Below, in pieces: positions 23,708 to 35,637 of a stretch of DNA of 64,000 nt (position 1 is its first letter; each line of letters begins with the position of its first letter). The notes below the pieces were generated by a model. That model saw only the letters and a list, made by a program, of their open reading frames with translations. It made no database searches and was not told the origin of the DNA. A program made the translations under genes and the position numbers. The DNA is from an uncultured Oscillospiraceae bacterium (GTDB taxonomy: Bacteria > Bacillota > Clostridia > Oscillospirales > Oscillospiraceae), in the NCBI GenBank assembly GCA_900764755.1, contig CAAFPE010000061.1:4481-68480 (forward strand). The letters are read 5' to 3'.

Positions 23708-25225
23708 ATGCGGGGTGTCCACACATTCATCAACGACATTCGGCGGCAGGTATTTACAGAGGTGGCCCGAATGGCCTTCGAGGGCGGCAACTATGCCGAG
23801 ACCATCCGCCGTCTGCCCCACAAGATCATCCCTGGCGAGGTGGCCAAGTACCGTCAGAATATCCTGGTGGAGCGCGCTGTGGTGACCGAGCGCATCCGTC
23901 TGGCCATCGGCCTGCCCCTGCGGGACCTGAGCGAGTATGCGCCCACGGATGCACAGCTGGAGGACAGCGTGATCGCGGAGAAGTACTATGAGCCCCCGCT
24001 GATCAATATCATCTCCTACGCTTGCAACGCCTGCCCCACCAAGCAGGTGCGGGTGACCAATATGTGCCAGGGCTGCCTGGCCCACCCCTGTATGGAGGTG
24101 TGCCCCAAGGATGCCATCTCTCTGGTCCAGGGCAAGAGCGTCATCGACCAGACCAAGTGCATCAAGTGCGGCAAGTGCGCCGACGAGTGCCCCTATGGCG
24201 CGATCCTGCGCATTGAGCGCCCCTGCGCGGAGGCCTGCGGCATGGACGCCATCGGCTCCGACGAGCTGGGCCGGGCCAAGATCGATTACGACAAGTGCGT
24301 CTCCTGCGGTATGTGCCTGGTGAACTGCCCCTTCGGCGCGATCTCGGACAAGAGCCAGATCTTCCAGCTGATCCATGCCATTAAGCGGGGCGATAAGGTA
24401 GTGGCCGCTGTGGCCCCTGCTTTTGTCAGCCAGTTCGGCGAGAACGTCACCTCCTCCCAGATGCGGGAGGCCATGCGTCAGGTGGGCTTCCACAAGGTGA
24501 TCGAGGTGGCGGTGGGCGCCGATATGTGCACTGCCGAGGAGGCCGAGGACTTCCTGAAGAAGGTCCCCGCCGAGCAGCCCTTCATGGCCACCTCCTGCTG
24601 CCCCTCCTGGAGCGTGATGGCTAAGAAGCTGTTCCCCCAGTTCAAGGACTATATCTCCATGGCCATGACCCCCATGGTGCTCACCGCCCGCCTGTACAAG
24701 AAGGACCATCCGGACGTGCGCATCGTGTTTATCGGCCCCTGCACCGCCAAGAAGCTGGAGGCATCCCGCCGCACCGTCCGCAGCGATGTGGACTTCGTCC
24801 TCACCTTTGAGGAGATGCAGGGCATCTTCGACGCCAAGGGGATCGTTCCTGCTGAGATGCCGGTGGATCCCGAGGAGGAGTTCAGTACTGGCACGTCTCT
24901 GGGCCGCGGCTTTGCCGTCACCGGCGGCGTAGCCAATGCGGTGAAGGAGGCCATCAAGGAGATCGACCCGGAGCGTGAGGTCAAGATCGAGCACGCCGAC
25001 GGCCTGCGGGAGTGCCGCAAGATGCTGATGATGGCCAAGGCCGGCAAGTACAACGGCTACCTGCTGGAGGGCATGGGCTGTCCCGGCGGCTGCGTGGCCG
25101 GCGCGGGCACCATCACCCCGGTGAAGAAGAGTACCGCGGCAGTGGGCAAGTATGTGGCCGACGCCAAGGTGCGCACCATCCAGGACTCCGCAGCGGTCAA
25201 GCGCCTGCGGGAGGTCCAGGACTGA
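23708..25225 (+). CDS. Monomeric [FeFe] hydrogenase, group B-like
   Basis: This 505-residue iron-sulfur enzyme is predicted to interconvert protons and H2. An N-terminal region of about 100 residues precedes a cysteine-rich segment (CNACPTK, CQGC, CMEVCP). Two 4Fe-4S ferredoxin motifs follow, CIKCGKCADECP (about 157-168) and CVSCGMCLVNCP (about 198-209). The H-cluster motifs are L1 TSCCPSW (about 295), L2 GPCTAKK (about 343) and L3 EGMGCPGGC (about 454). The CC in L1 and GPCxAKK in L2 resemble group B monomeric enzymes more than the classical group A (MPCxxKxxE). AAGGAGG precedes the ATG. The maturation genes hydEFG are not in the window. The electron partner is unknown, presumably ferredoxin. 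Confidence 0.88.
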   Translation: MRGVHTFINDIRRQVFTEVARMAFEGGNYAETIRRLPHKIIPGEVAKYRQNILVERAVVTERIRLAIGLPLRDLSEYAPTDAQLEDSVIAEKYYEPPLINIISYACNACPTKQVRVTNMCQGCLAHPCMEVCPKDAISLVQGKSVIDQTKCIKCGKCADECPYGAILRIERPCAEACGMDAIGSDELGRAKIDYDKCVSCGMCLVNCPFGAISDKSQIFQLIHAIKRGDKVVAAVAPAFVSQFGENVTSSQMREAMRQVGFHKVIEVAVGADMCTAEEAEDFLKKVPAEQPFMATSCCPSWSVMAKKLFPQFKDYISMAMTPMVLTARLYKKDHPDVRIVFIGPCTAKKLEASRRTVRSDVDFVLTFEEMQGIFDAKGIVPAEMPVDPEEEFSTGTSLGRGFAVTGGVANAVKEAIKEIDPEREVKIEHADGLRECRKMLMMAKAGKYNGYLLEGMGCPGGCVAGAGTITPVKKSTAAVGKYVADAKVRTIQDSAAVKRLREVQD

Positions 25226-25257
25226 CCTAGGGCACAGAGTTAACAGAGGCGCAGAAT

Positions 25258-25289
25258 GGGCGGCGGCAGACTTCGGTCTGCCGCCGCCC
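25258..25289 (+). terminator. Terminator-like hairpin after the hydrogenase
   Basis: GGGCGGCGGCAGAC (25258-25271), loop TTCG and GTCTGCCGCCGCCC (25276-25289) form a perfect 14-bp stem. The T-tract behind it is poor. Confidence 0.65.
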
Positions 25290-25365
25290 AGCTTGCTGCA
25301 AGAATAGGAAAAGGCGGCCCCTGAAGGGACCGCCGGAAACATATACCGGAAAATCGGAAAAAGGG

Positions 25366-25395
25366 TTGACAAAAAAGTGCCAACCATGGTACAAT
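25366..25395 (+). promoter_or_regulatory. Promoter of rpoBC
   Basis: TTGACA (25366-25371), 18 bp and TACAAT (25390-25395). The resulting leader is about 240 nt. Confidence 0.8.
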
Positions 25396-25402
25396 AAAAT
25401 GC

Positions 25403-25644
25403 TTTCATGTCCTTGTGAGAAAGCGGTAAACTCCCCCACAGTGCAGAAGCAGTGTAGCATACAGGGGGAGAAAAGGCAAGAGGCATGAAAATAGATCTAA
25501 CAACGCGTCCGGGCGTGCGGAAAGCTGGCCTTCCATTGGAGTTGTGCGGTTTCAACAAAGAAAAGGGCAGTTTTCCCCGCGCACGGACCGGAAAATGAGG
25601 GAATCCACCCGTTTAGTGAAGAAGAAAGCGAGTTGATTTTTAGA
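25403..25644 (+). promoter_or_regulatory. Long rpoBC leader with hairpin and a possible short ORF
   Basis: CTCCCCC (25431-25437) pairs with GGGGGAG (25464-25470). A 37-codon ORF (ATG 25485 to TGA 25598, beginning MKIDLTTRPG) lies behind it with only a weak RBS. In many Firmicutes this position holds rplL; here rpoB has its own promoter and leader. The regulatory role is inference. Confidence 0.45.
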
Positions 25645-28600
25645 ATGGTCAAGGACGTGTACTACGGCAAGACCCTGCGCAAAAGCTTTGCCCGCTACGA
25701 GGAGATCCTGGATATGCCCAACCTGCTGGAGGTCCAGAAAAACTCCTATCAGTGGTTCCTGGATACCGGGCTGCGTGAGGTGTTCAAGGATGTGGACTCC
25801 ATTACGGACTATGCCGGCAACCTGGAGCTGTCCTTCATCGACTACTCCATGGACGAGAAGCCCAAGTACGATGTGGAGGAGTGCAAGGCCCGGGACGCCA
25901 CCTACGCCGCCCCCATTAAAGTGAAGGTGCGCCTGCGCAACAAGGAGACGGAGGAGATCAAGGAGCAGGAGATCTTCATGGGAGATTTCCCCATCATGAC
26001 TCAGGCCGGCACCTTCGTGATCAACGGAGCCGAGCGCGTCATCGTCTCTCAGATCACCCGTTCCCCTGGTATGTACTTTACCGACACCCGGGACAAGGCG
26101 GACAACCATACCTATGGCACCACCGTCATTCCCTACCGCGGCGCCTGGCTGGAGTATGAGACCGACCTGTCCGACATCTTCTATGTCCGCATCGACAAGA
26201 ACCGCAAGCTGCCCATCACCTGCCTGATCCGTGCCATCGGCCCCAAGACCGATGCGGAGATCCTGGAGATGTTTGGCGAGGACGAGCGCATTGTGGCCAC
26301 CCTGGAGAAGGATCCCTGCAAGACCTACGAGGAGGCCCTGCTGGAGATCTACCGCAAGCTGCGTCCCGGCGAGCCCCCCACGGTGGACTCCGCCGAGAGC
26401 CTGCTTAACGCCACCTTCTATGATACCCGCCGCTACGACCTGTCCGCGGTGGGCCGCTATAAGTTCAACAAGAAGATGGCCCTGTGGACCCGTCTGGTGG
26501 GCCACACCCTGGCCATGCCTGTGGCGGATCCCCGCACCGGCGAGATCATCGCCGAGGCCGGCGAGAACCTGACCCGGGAGCGCGCCCGGGAGCTGGACGA
26601 CCGTGGTGTCAACGAGGTAGTCCTGGACGTGGACGGCAAGCAGGTGCGTGCCTTCGCCAACAACATGGTGGACATGAAGAACTTCGTGGACTTCGACCCA
26701 GAGGAGTGCGGCGTCACGGAGATGGTGTTCTTCCCCGCCCTGTGCCAGCTGCTGGACCAGTTCAGCAGCGAGGAGCTGAAGGACGCCATCCGGGAGCACC
26801 TGGACGACCTGATCCCCAAGCACATCACCCGGGAGGACATCATGGCCTCCATCAACTACCTCAACTGTCTGGCCCACGGCGTGGGCACCCCCGATGACAT
26901 CGACCATCTGGGCAACCGCCGCCTGCGCTGCGTGGGTGAGCTGATCCAGAACCAGTTCCGCATCGGCTTCTCCCGCATGGAGCGTGTCATCCGGGAGCGC
27001 ATGACTACCCAGGATCTGGATGTGGTCACCCCCCAGTCCCTCATCAACATCCGGCCGGTCACCGCCGCCATCAAGGAGTTTTTCGGCTCTAGCCCTCTGA
27101 GCCAGTTCATGGATCAGACCAACCCCCTGGCAGAGCTGACCCACAAGCGCCGTCTGTCCGCTCTGGGCCCCGGCGGTCTGTCCCGTGACCGCGCCTCCTT
27201 CGATGTCCGCGACGTCCATTACAGCCACTACGGCCGTCTGTGCCCCATTGAGACTCCGGAAGGTCCCAACATCGGCCTGATCTCCTACCTGGCCTCCTAC
27301 GCCCGCATCAACCGTTACGGCTTCATCGAGACCCCCTACCGCAAGGTGGACAAGGCCACCAGCCAGGTCACCCAGGAGATCGAGTATATGACCGCTGACG
27401 TGGAGGACCAGTACACCATCTGCCAGGCCACTGAGCCGGTGGACGAGAACAACTGCTTTGTCAATGAGCGTATTACCTGCCGCCGCCGGAACGAGATCAT
27501 CTCGGTGCCTGCCAATCAGGTGGACTATGTAGACGTGTCCCCCAAGATGATGGTGTCCATCGCGACCGCCATGATCCCCTTCCTCCAGAACGATGACGCC
27601 AACCGCGCCCTGATGGGCGCCAACATGCAGCGTCAGGCCGTGCCCTTGCTCCGTCCCGAGGCCCCCATCGTGGCCACCGGCCAGGAGCACAAGAACTGCA
27701 TCGACTCTGAGGTCGCCATTCTGGCTGAGGGCCCCGGTACTGTTACCCGGGTGTCCGCCCGCTATATCACCGTGAAGTACGACAGCGGCGAGACCAAGGA
27801 GTACCGCCTGACCAAGTACCTGCGCTCCAACCACGGCACCTGCATCAACCAGCGCCCCATCGTGGACGTGGGCCAGCGGGTGGAGTTCCAGGATGTGCTG
27901 GCCGACGGCCCCTCCACCGACCGGGGTGAGATCGCCCTGGGCCGGAACATCCTCATGGGCTTTATGACCTGGGAGGGCTATAACTACGAGGACGCCGTCC
28001 TGCTCAACGAGCGCATGGTTCGGGAGGATGTGTTCACCTCTATCCACATCGAGGAGTATGAGCTGGAGGCCCGTGACACCAAGCTGGGCCCCGAGACCAT
28101 CACCCGTGACATCCCCAACGTAGGCGAGGACGCCTTGCGTGATCTGGATGAGCACGGCATCATCCGTGTGGGTGCTGAGGTCCACGCCGGCGATTACCTG
28201 GTAGGTAAGGTGGCCCCCAAGGGTGAGGCCGAGGCCACTGCGGAGGAGAAGCTGCTCCGGGCCATCTTCGGCGAGAAGGCCCGGGAGGTCCGTGACACCT
28301 CTCTGAAGGTGCCCCACGGCGAGAGCGGCACCATTGTGGACGTGAAGATCTTCACCCGTGAGAACGGCGATGAGCTGGGCCCCGGCGTCAACCAGTGCGT
28401 CCGGGTCTATATTGCCCAGAAGCGTAAGATCTCTGTGGGCGACAAGATGGCCGGCCGTCACGGCAACAAGGGTGTCGTGTCCCGCATCCTGCCCCAGGAG
28501 GATATGCCCTTCCTGCCGGACGGCACCCCCCTGGACATCGTGCTGAACCCCCTGGGCGTGCCTTCCCGTATGAACATCGGCCAGGTGCTGGAGGTCCATC

Positions 28601-29490
28601 TGGGCTACGCCGCCAAGACCCTGGGCTGGAAGGTGGCCACCCCCATCTTCAACGGCGCCACCGAGGCCGACATCCAGGAGTGCATGAAGATGGCCGGCCT
28701 GGCCCGCGAGGTGGGCTATGACGAGCCTCTCATCGGCAAGCAGCTCTATCTGGCTGACGAGGCGGCAGAGAACGGTATGCGTGCCCTCTCCCAGGAGGAG
28801 ATGGACGACTCCGTCCAGGTGCGGGAGTGGCAGAAGGCCGGACAGCTGCGCCTGGTGGACGGCAAGAACTGGCTGTATGACGGCCGTACCGGTCGTCGGT
28901 TCGACAACCCCGTCACGGTGGGCTATGTGTACTTCCTGAAGCTGCACCACCTGGTGGATGATAAGATCCACGCCCGCGCCACCGGCCCCTACTCCCTGGT
29001 CACCCAGCAGCCTCTGGGCGGTAAGGCCCAGTTTGGCGGTCAGCGCTTCGGCGAGATGGAGGTGTGGGCCCTGGAGGCCTACGGCGCGGCCTATACCCTG
29101 CAGGAGATCCTCACCGTCAAGTCCGACGACGTCACCGGCCGTGTTAAGACCTATGAGGCCATCGTTAAGGGCCATAATGTGCCCAAGCCCGGCGTGCCTG
29201 AGTCCTTCAAGGTGCTCATCAAGGAGCTCCAGTCCCTGTGTCTGGACATGAAGGTGCTGGACGCCCAGGGCAACGAGATTGAACTGAAGGACGATGACGA
29301 GGACGCCTATCAGCCTGGAGCCCGGGATGACTACTACAAGGACGACGAGGACTTCGGTTATGATAAGAACTCCGACTTCGCCTCCGCCGGCGGCTTCACC
29401 TTCAAGGGTGACAGCGATGACGATGACCTGACGCTGGAGCTGGAGGACAGCTCTGAGGAGGGGCAGCTCTCCGACGAGGACTATGAGTGA
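25645..29490 (+). CDS. rpoB: DNA-directed RNA polymerase subunit beta
   Basis: This 1281-residue subunit begins MVKDVYYGKTLRKSFARYEE. It contains all RpoB landmarks, including the rifampicin-pocket region FGSSPLSQFMDQTNPLAEL and HKRRLSALGPGGLSRDRA, CPIETPEGPNIGLI, and the C-terminal GGKAQFGGQRFGEMEVWALEA. The last 60 residues are unusually acidic (ELKDDDEDAYQ to the end), a lineage-typical extension. The ATG at 25645 was preferred over an in-frame TTG at 25633; neither has a strong RBS. It is followed 21 bp later by rpoC and is not preceded by rplJ-rplL. Confidence 0.98.
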   Translation: MVKDVYYGKTLRKSFARYEEILDMPNLLEVQKNSYQWFLDTGLREVFKDVDSITDYAGNLELSFIDYSMDEKPKYDVEECKARDATYAAPIKVKVRLRNKETEEIKEQEIFMGDFPIMTQAGTFVINGAERVIVSQITRSPGMYFTDTRDKADNHTYGTTVIPYRGAWLEYETDLSDIFYVRIDKNRKLPITCLIRAIGPKTDAEILEMFGEDERIVATLEKDPCKTYEEALLEIYRKLRPGEPPTVDSAESLLNATFYDTRRYDLSAVGRYKFNKKMALWTRLVGHTLAMPVADPRTGEIIAEAGENLTRERARELDDRGVNEVVLDVDGKQVRAFANNMVDMKNFVDFDPEECGVTEMVFFPALCQLLDQFSSEELKDAIREHLDDLIPKHITREDIMASINYLNCLAHGVGTPDDIDHLGNRRLRCVGELIQNQFRIGFSRMERVIRERMTTQDLDVVTPQSLINIRPVTAAIKEFFGSSPLSQFMDQTNPLAELTHKRRLSALGPGGLSRDRASFDVRDVHYSHYGRLCPIETPEGPNIGLISYLASYARINRYGFIETPYRKVDKATSQVTQEIEYMTADVEDQYTICQATEPVDENNCFVNERITCRRRNEIISVPANQVDYVDVSPKMMVSIATAMIPFLQNDDANRALMGANMQRQAVPLLRPEAPIVATGQEHKNCIDSEVAILAEGPGTVTRVSARYITVKYDSGETKEYRLTKYLRSNHGTCINQRPIVDVGQRVEFQDVLADGPSTDRGEIALGRNILMGFMTWEGYNYEDAVLLNERMVREDVFTSIHIEEYELEARDTKLGPETITRDIPNVGEDALRDLDEHGIIRVGAEVHAGDYLVGKVAPKGEAEATAEEKLLRAIFGEKAREVRDTSLKVPHGESGTIVDVKIFTRENGDELGPGVNQCVRVYIAQKRKISVGDKMAGRHGNKGVVSRILPQEDMPFLPDGTPLDIVLNPLGVPSRMNIGQVLEVHLGYAAKTLGWKVATPIFNGATEADIQECMKMAGLAREVGYDEPLIGKQLYLADEAAENGMRALSQEEMDDSVQVREWQKAGQLRLVDGKNWLYDGRTGRRFDNPVTVGYVYFLKLHHLVDDKIHARATGPYSLVTQQPLGGKAQFGGQRFGEMEVWALEAYGAAYTLQEILTVKSDDVTGRVKTYEAIVKGHNVPKPGVPESFKVLIKELQSLCLDMKVLDAQGNEIELKDDDEDAYQPGARDDYYKDDEDFGYDKNSDFASAGGFTFKGDSDDDDLTLELEDSSEEGQLSDEDYE

Positions 29491-29511
29491 TAAGGGAGGA
29501 GATTGAAATAT

Positions 29512-33198
<3,687 letters not shown>

Positions 33199-33221
33199 TC
33201 TGAAAAACCATCCAAACATCA

Positions 33222-33255
33222 AACCGCCGCAGAACTGCTGTTCTGCGGCGGTTTT
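33222..33255 (+). terminator. Terminator of rpoBC
   Basis: AACCGCCGCAGAA (33222-33234), loop CTGCTG and TTCTGCGGCGGTT (33241-33253) form a perfect 13-bp stem followed by TTT. Confidence 0.95.
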
Positions 33256-33338
33256 TGCATACAAAGCTGAAGGGCGAAAGTATGACTGAGAGCTGAACAT
33301 TTGTAACAAGAACGGGGAGAAAGAATTACCATCCGTTG

Positions 33339-33381
33339 AAAAAGACTAAAAGAGAGGGAACCGGTTTCCCGATTCCCTCTC
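33339..33381 (-). terminator. Distal (probably ancestral) terminator of rubrerythrin
   Basis: GAGAGGGAA (33352-33360) pairs with TTCCCTCTC (33373-33381). On the minus strand it is followed by a T-rich tail (TCTTTTAGTCTTTTT). It lies beyond the duplicated rubrerythrin 3' end and would have been adjacent to the original stop codon. Confidence 0.8.
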
Positions 33382-33407
33382 CCAAAGTGCTCGAATTAGA
33401 TTTATGT

Positions 33408-33456
33408 GATTAGAAGTAGCGCTTCAGCAGGCCCTCGAAAGCCTTGCCGTGGCGGG
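33408..33456 (-). pseudogene. Orphan second copy of the rubrerythrin 3' end
   Basis: On the minus strand this 49-bp stretch reads RHGKAFEGLLKRYF then stop, repeating the last codons of the rubrerythrin gene (33621-33672; RHGKAFEGLLKRYFA then stop). Differences are two synonymous third-base changes (TTC for TTT, CGC for CGT) and the loss of one Ala codon next to the stop. It is separated from the gene by the structured insertion 33457-33622. Confidence 0.9.
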
Positions 33457-33622
33457 TAGCCCCACAGGTCAGGCCCTGTGGGGGGGCCCGGTTTTCTATG
33501 TTCGACAGAAGTAAATTCTGCCTGCGGCAAGGCTCTGCCTGCGGCAAGAGCGCTTGAGGATGAGGCCCGTTCCGGCAAGAAAAATCCCCCCGGAGGACCG
33601 GGGGGATCGAAATTTGAGTTGA
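33457..33622 (-). repeat. Structured gene-end insertion element, copy 1
   Basis: This 166-bp non-coding stretch lies between the rubrerythrin stop and a duplicate of the gene 3' end. It contains a terminal hairpin CCCCACAGG/CCTGTGGGG (33460-33468/33475-33483) three bases from the duplicate and a core (about 33481-33556) that aligns with the reverse strand of 44490-44570. It also holds a terminator hairpin ATCCCCCCGG/CCGGGGGGAT (33584-33607) that ends rubrerythrin on the minus strand with a TTTTT tail. Shared words include GGGGGCCCGGTTTT and CGCTTG. Confidence 0.8.
33579..33607 (-). terminator. Proximal terminator of rubrerythrin, inside the insertion
   Basis: ATCCCCCCGG (33584-33593), loop AGGA and CCGGGGGGAT (33598-33607). 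On the minus strand it is followed by TTTTTC, 16 bp after the rubrerythrin stop codon. Confidence 0.85.
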
Positions 33623-34165
33623 TTAGGCGAAGTAACGCTTCAGCAGGCCCTCAAAAGCCTTGCCGTGGCGGGCCTCATCGCGGGCCATCTCGTGGACGGT
33701 GTCGTGGATGGCGTCCAGATTCAGCTCCTTGGCCTTCTTGGCCAGCTCAAACTTGCCCAGGGTAGCGCCGTTCTCGGCATCGACGCGCATCTCCAGGTTC
33801 TTCTTGGTGGAGTCGGTCAGGACCTCGCCCAGCAGCTCAGCGAACTTGGCGGCGTGCTCAGCCTCTTCCAGGGCAGCCCGGCGCCAGTACTCGCCGATCT
33901 CGGGGTAACCCTCACGGTGAGCCACACGGGCCATAGCCAGGTACATACCGACCTCAGTGCACTCGCCGACGAAGTTCTCACGCAGGCCCTGGAGGATCTC
34001 CTCGGGAGCGCCCTGCGCCACACCAACCACGTGCTCAGCGGCCCAGGTGCGCTCAGCGGACTGCTCCACGAACTTCTCCTTAGGAGCCTTACAGATGGGG
34101 CAGGACTCAGGAGCGGTCTCGCCCTCGTGAACATAACCACAGACAGAACAAACAAACTTCTTCAT
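33623..34165 (-). CDS. Reverse rubrerythrin (rubredoxin domain N-terminal)
   Basis: This 180-residue peroxide/oxygen reductase of anaerobes has its rubredoxin-like domain at the N-terminus (CSVCG and CPICKAP within residues 6-26) and the diiron four-helix domain behind it. The diiron domain has ENFVGECTEVGMYLAMA, EEAEHAAKFAELLGE and EMARDEARHGKAFE, which supply the Glu and His iron ligands. That order is reversed relative to classical rubrerythrin. The ATG (34165) overlaps the perR stop in ATGA, and GAGGAGG lies upstream, so translation is coupled to perR. The 3' end has been duplicated by an insertion element immediately downstream. Confidence 0.93.
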   Translation of the reverse strand: MKKFVCSVCGYVHEGETAPESCPICKAPKEKFVEQSAERTWAAEHVVGVAQGAPEEILQGLRENFVGECTEVGMYLAMARVAHREGYPEIGEYWRRAALEEAEHAAKFAELLGEVLTDSTKKNLEMRVDAENGATLGKFELAKKAKELNLDAIHDTVHEMARDEARHGKAFEGLLKRYFA

Positions 34166-34581
34166 GCTAATAAATCCTCCTCGTGTATTCTTTTTTGCAT
34201 ACAATGTTGGCATCTTCCATAAAAGGTGAGTTCGTGGCGCTGAACCTCGAACCCATATTGCTCCCTGACGGCGGCGGTCAAAGCTGGATCCATGGGGATC
34301 CGATGCAGATCGATCACTGCGCCGCAGGAGTTGCAAACAAAGTGACTATGGGGGGTCGTAACGGCGTCGAAGCGCTCCTGTCCGTTGACCACACCAACGC
34401 TTTGGATGGTCCCGTTCTGCTGAAAGAACAACAGATTGCGGTACACGGTCCCCAGGCTGAGATCTGGATGGGTGCTTTTCAGTGTGTGATAGATCCATTC
34501 AGCAGAGGGGTGGGCGTCGGAACTGCGGATCGCGGACAGGATGGCTTCCCGCTTTTTGCTGTATCGGGTTGCGCGTTCCAC
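34162..34581 (-). CDS. perR: Peroxide-responsive Fur-family repressor
   Basis: This 139-residue Fur-family protein has a winged helix (SAEWIYHTLKSTHPDLSLGTVYRNL) and a dimerisation domain with the structural zinc cysteines CNSC and CQHC. The regulatory site reads FDAVTTPHSHFVCNSCGAVIDL. The Asp in VIDL, where Fur usually has Glu, favours PerR (Bacillus PerR Asp104). The start is a GTG at 34581 behind AGGAGGAAGATCT. It overlaps the rubrerythrin start by four bases, so regulator and peroxide-detoxifying enzyme are co-expressed, as expected for PerR control. No consensus Per box was recognised upstream. Confidence 0.88.
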   Translation of the reverse strand: MERATRYSKKREAILSAIRSSDAHPSAEWIYHTLKSTHPDLSLGTVYRNLLFFQQNGTIQSVGVVNGQERFDAVTTPHSHFVCNSCGAVIDLHRIPMDPALTAAVREQYGFEVQRHELTFYGRCQHCMQKRIHEEDLLA

Positions 34582-34669
34582 AGATCTTCCTCCTAAACAG
34601 TAGTAATTCTCGTTTGCAAGTAGATAATAGCATACCAGCGGAATTTTGTAAAGAGGAAAAATGAAAAAA

Positions 34670-34706
34670 GAATAAAAAAATATCGGGTCCGGCAGGGACC
34701 CGATAT
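34670..34706 (-). terminator. Terminator of the TVP38-type gene
   Basis: ATATCGGGTCC (34680-34690) pairs with GGACCCGATAT (34696-34706). On the minus strand it is followed by TTTTTTATT. Confidence 0.9.
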
Positions 34707-34713
34707 ACAGGGT

Positions 34714-35403
34714 TCAGGATCGGTTGTTCCGCCGCAGGCGGTACAGGATGGCGGCCTCTGCCCGGTCGCTGTACTTCAGGCCCAGCAGGAAGAGGAGGAG
34801 ACCGGCGGCGCCGATCAGAGCCATGCCCCAGGCGGGGATGGAGAAGGAGGCACCGCCCAGGGCACTGGCAAAGAGCAGCCCCCAGGGCCTGGTACACAGG
34901 ATAATGCCGGCGAACCGGCGGAAGGAGATCCGGGTAAGTCCGGCCAGGATGCACAGAACATCGTCGGGAAAGAAGGGGAACAGAAAAGCCAGTACCAGAA
35001 AAATGTCGGTTTTGGCGTGGATCACATCCAAGTATTTTTCAGAGACCTTACGTCCCACCAGACGGGTGACTGCATCGCGGCCCAGGCTACGGGCCAGAGA
35101 GAACACCAGCAGCGAGCCGGCGGCAACTGCGGAAAAGGTGATCAGGAAGGAGACCCAGGTGCCGAAGAGCACGCCGCCAGCCAGGGCGGAGATGTTACTG
35201 GGGATGGGAGCCAGGATGACGGACAGGAACTGAATTAAAAAGAAGCAGAGGTGGGAGTAGGGAGAAAAATTTTCAATATACGCCCTTAGGGACTCTTGGG
35301 ACCCGGCGGCGGCGAAAAATCCGCTCTGCCACAGAAACAGCCCCCCGCCGATGCCCAGAAGGACGGTGAGGAGCAGAAAAAGCCATTTGAACCATCGTTT
35401 CAT
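34714..35403 (-). CDS. TVP38/TMEM64 family (VTT-domain) membrane protein
   Basis: This 229-residue protein has about six membrane segments and the VTT/SNARE-associated core: FLSVILAPIPSNISALAGGVLFG (about 59-81), then FSLARSLGRDAVTRLVG and FLFPFFPDDVLCILAGLTRISFRRF. PIPSN and FxPDDxxC are typical of YdjX/YtxB-like TVP38 proteins, which are linked to lipid scrambling or small-molecule export in some organisms. The ATG at 35403 follows GAGAGGG. It is transcribed alone, divergent from tex. Confidence 0.88.
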   Translation of the reverse strand: MKRWFKWLFLLLTVLLGIGGGLFLWQSGFFAAAGSQESLRAYIENFSPYSHLCFFLIQFLSVILAPIPSNISALAGGVLFGTWVSFLITFSAVAAGSLLVFSLARSLGRDAVTRLVGRKVSEKYLDVIHAKTDIFLVLAFLFPFFPDDVLCILAGLTRISFRRFAGIILCTRPWGLLFASALGGASFSIPAWGMALIGAAGLLLFLLGLKYSDRAEAAILYRLRRNNRS

Positions 35404-35637
35404 TCGTGATCGAACCCTCTCTTTGTGCTCAGCGGCTGAGGCCGGGGAGACCTGGCAGAGCCGCCTGTCGCTCCTTCATACCATACCACAGAGAAATGGA
35501 AAATTTGCGAACAATTTCTTAAAATTTGCTGAAGAAATGTACAGGCGATCCGCAGGGGATATTTTGTGGCTGAGGCGCTGGACTTTTTTGCCGCGCTCCG
35601 CTAAACTAGGGTGGAGTAAAGCAAAGGAGCATCGCCC

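Noticed and set aside
34582..34660. Per box upstream of perR
   Set aside because: The AT-rich stretch has no convincing TTATAATnATTATAA-like symmetry.
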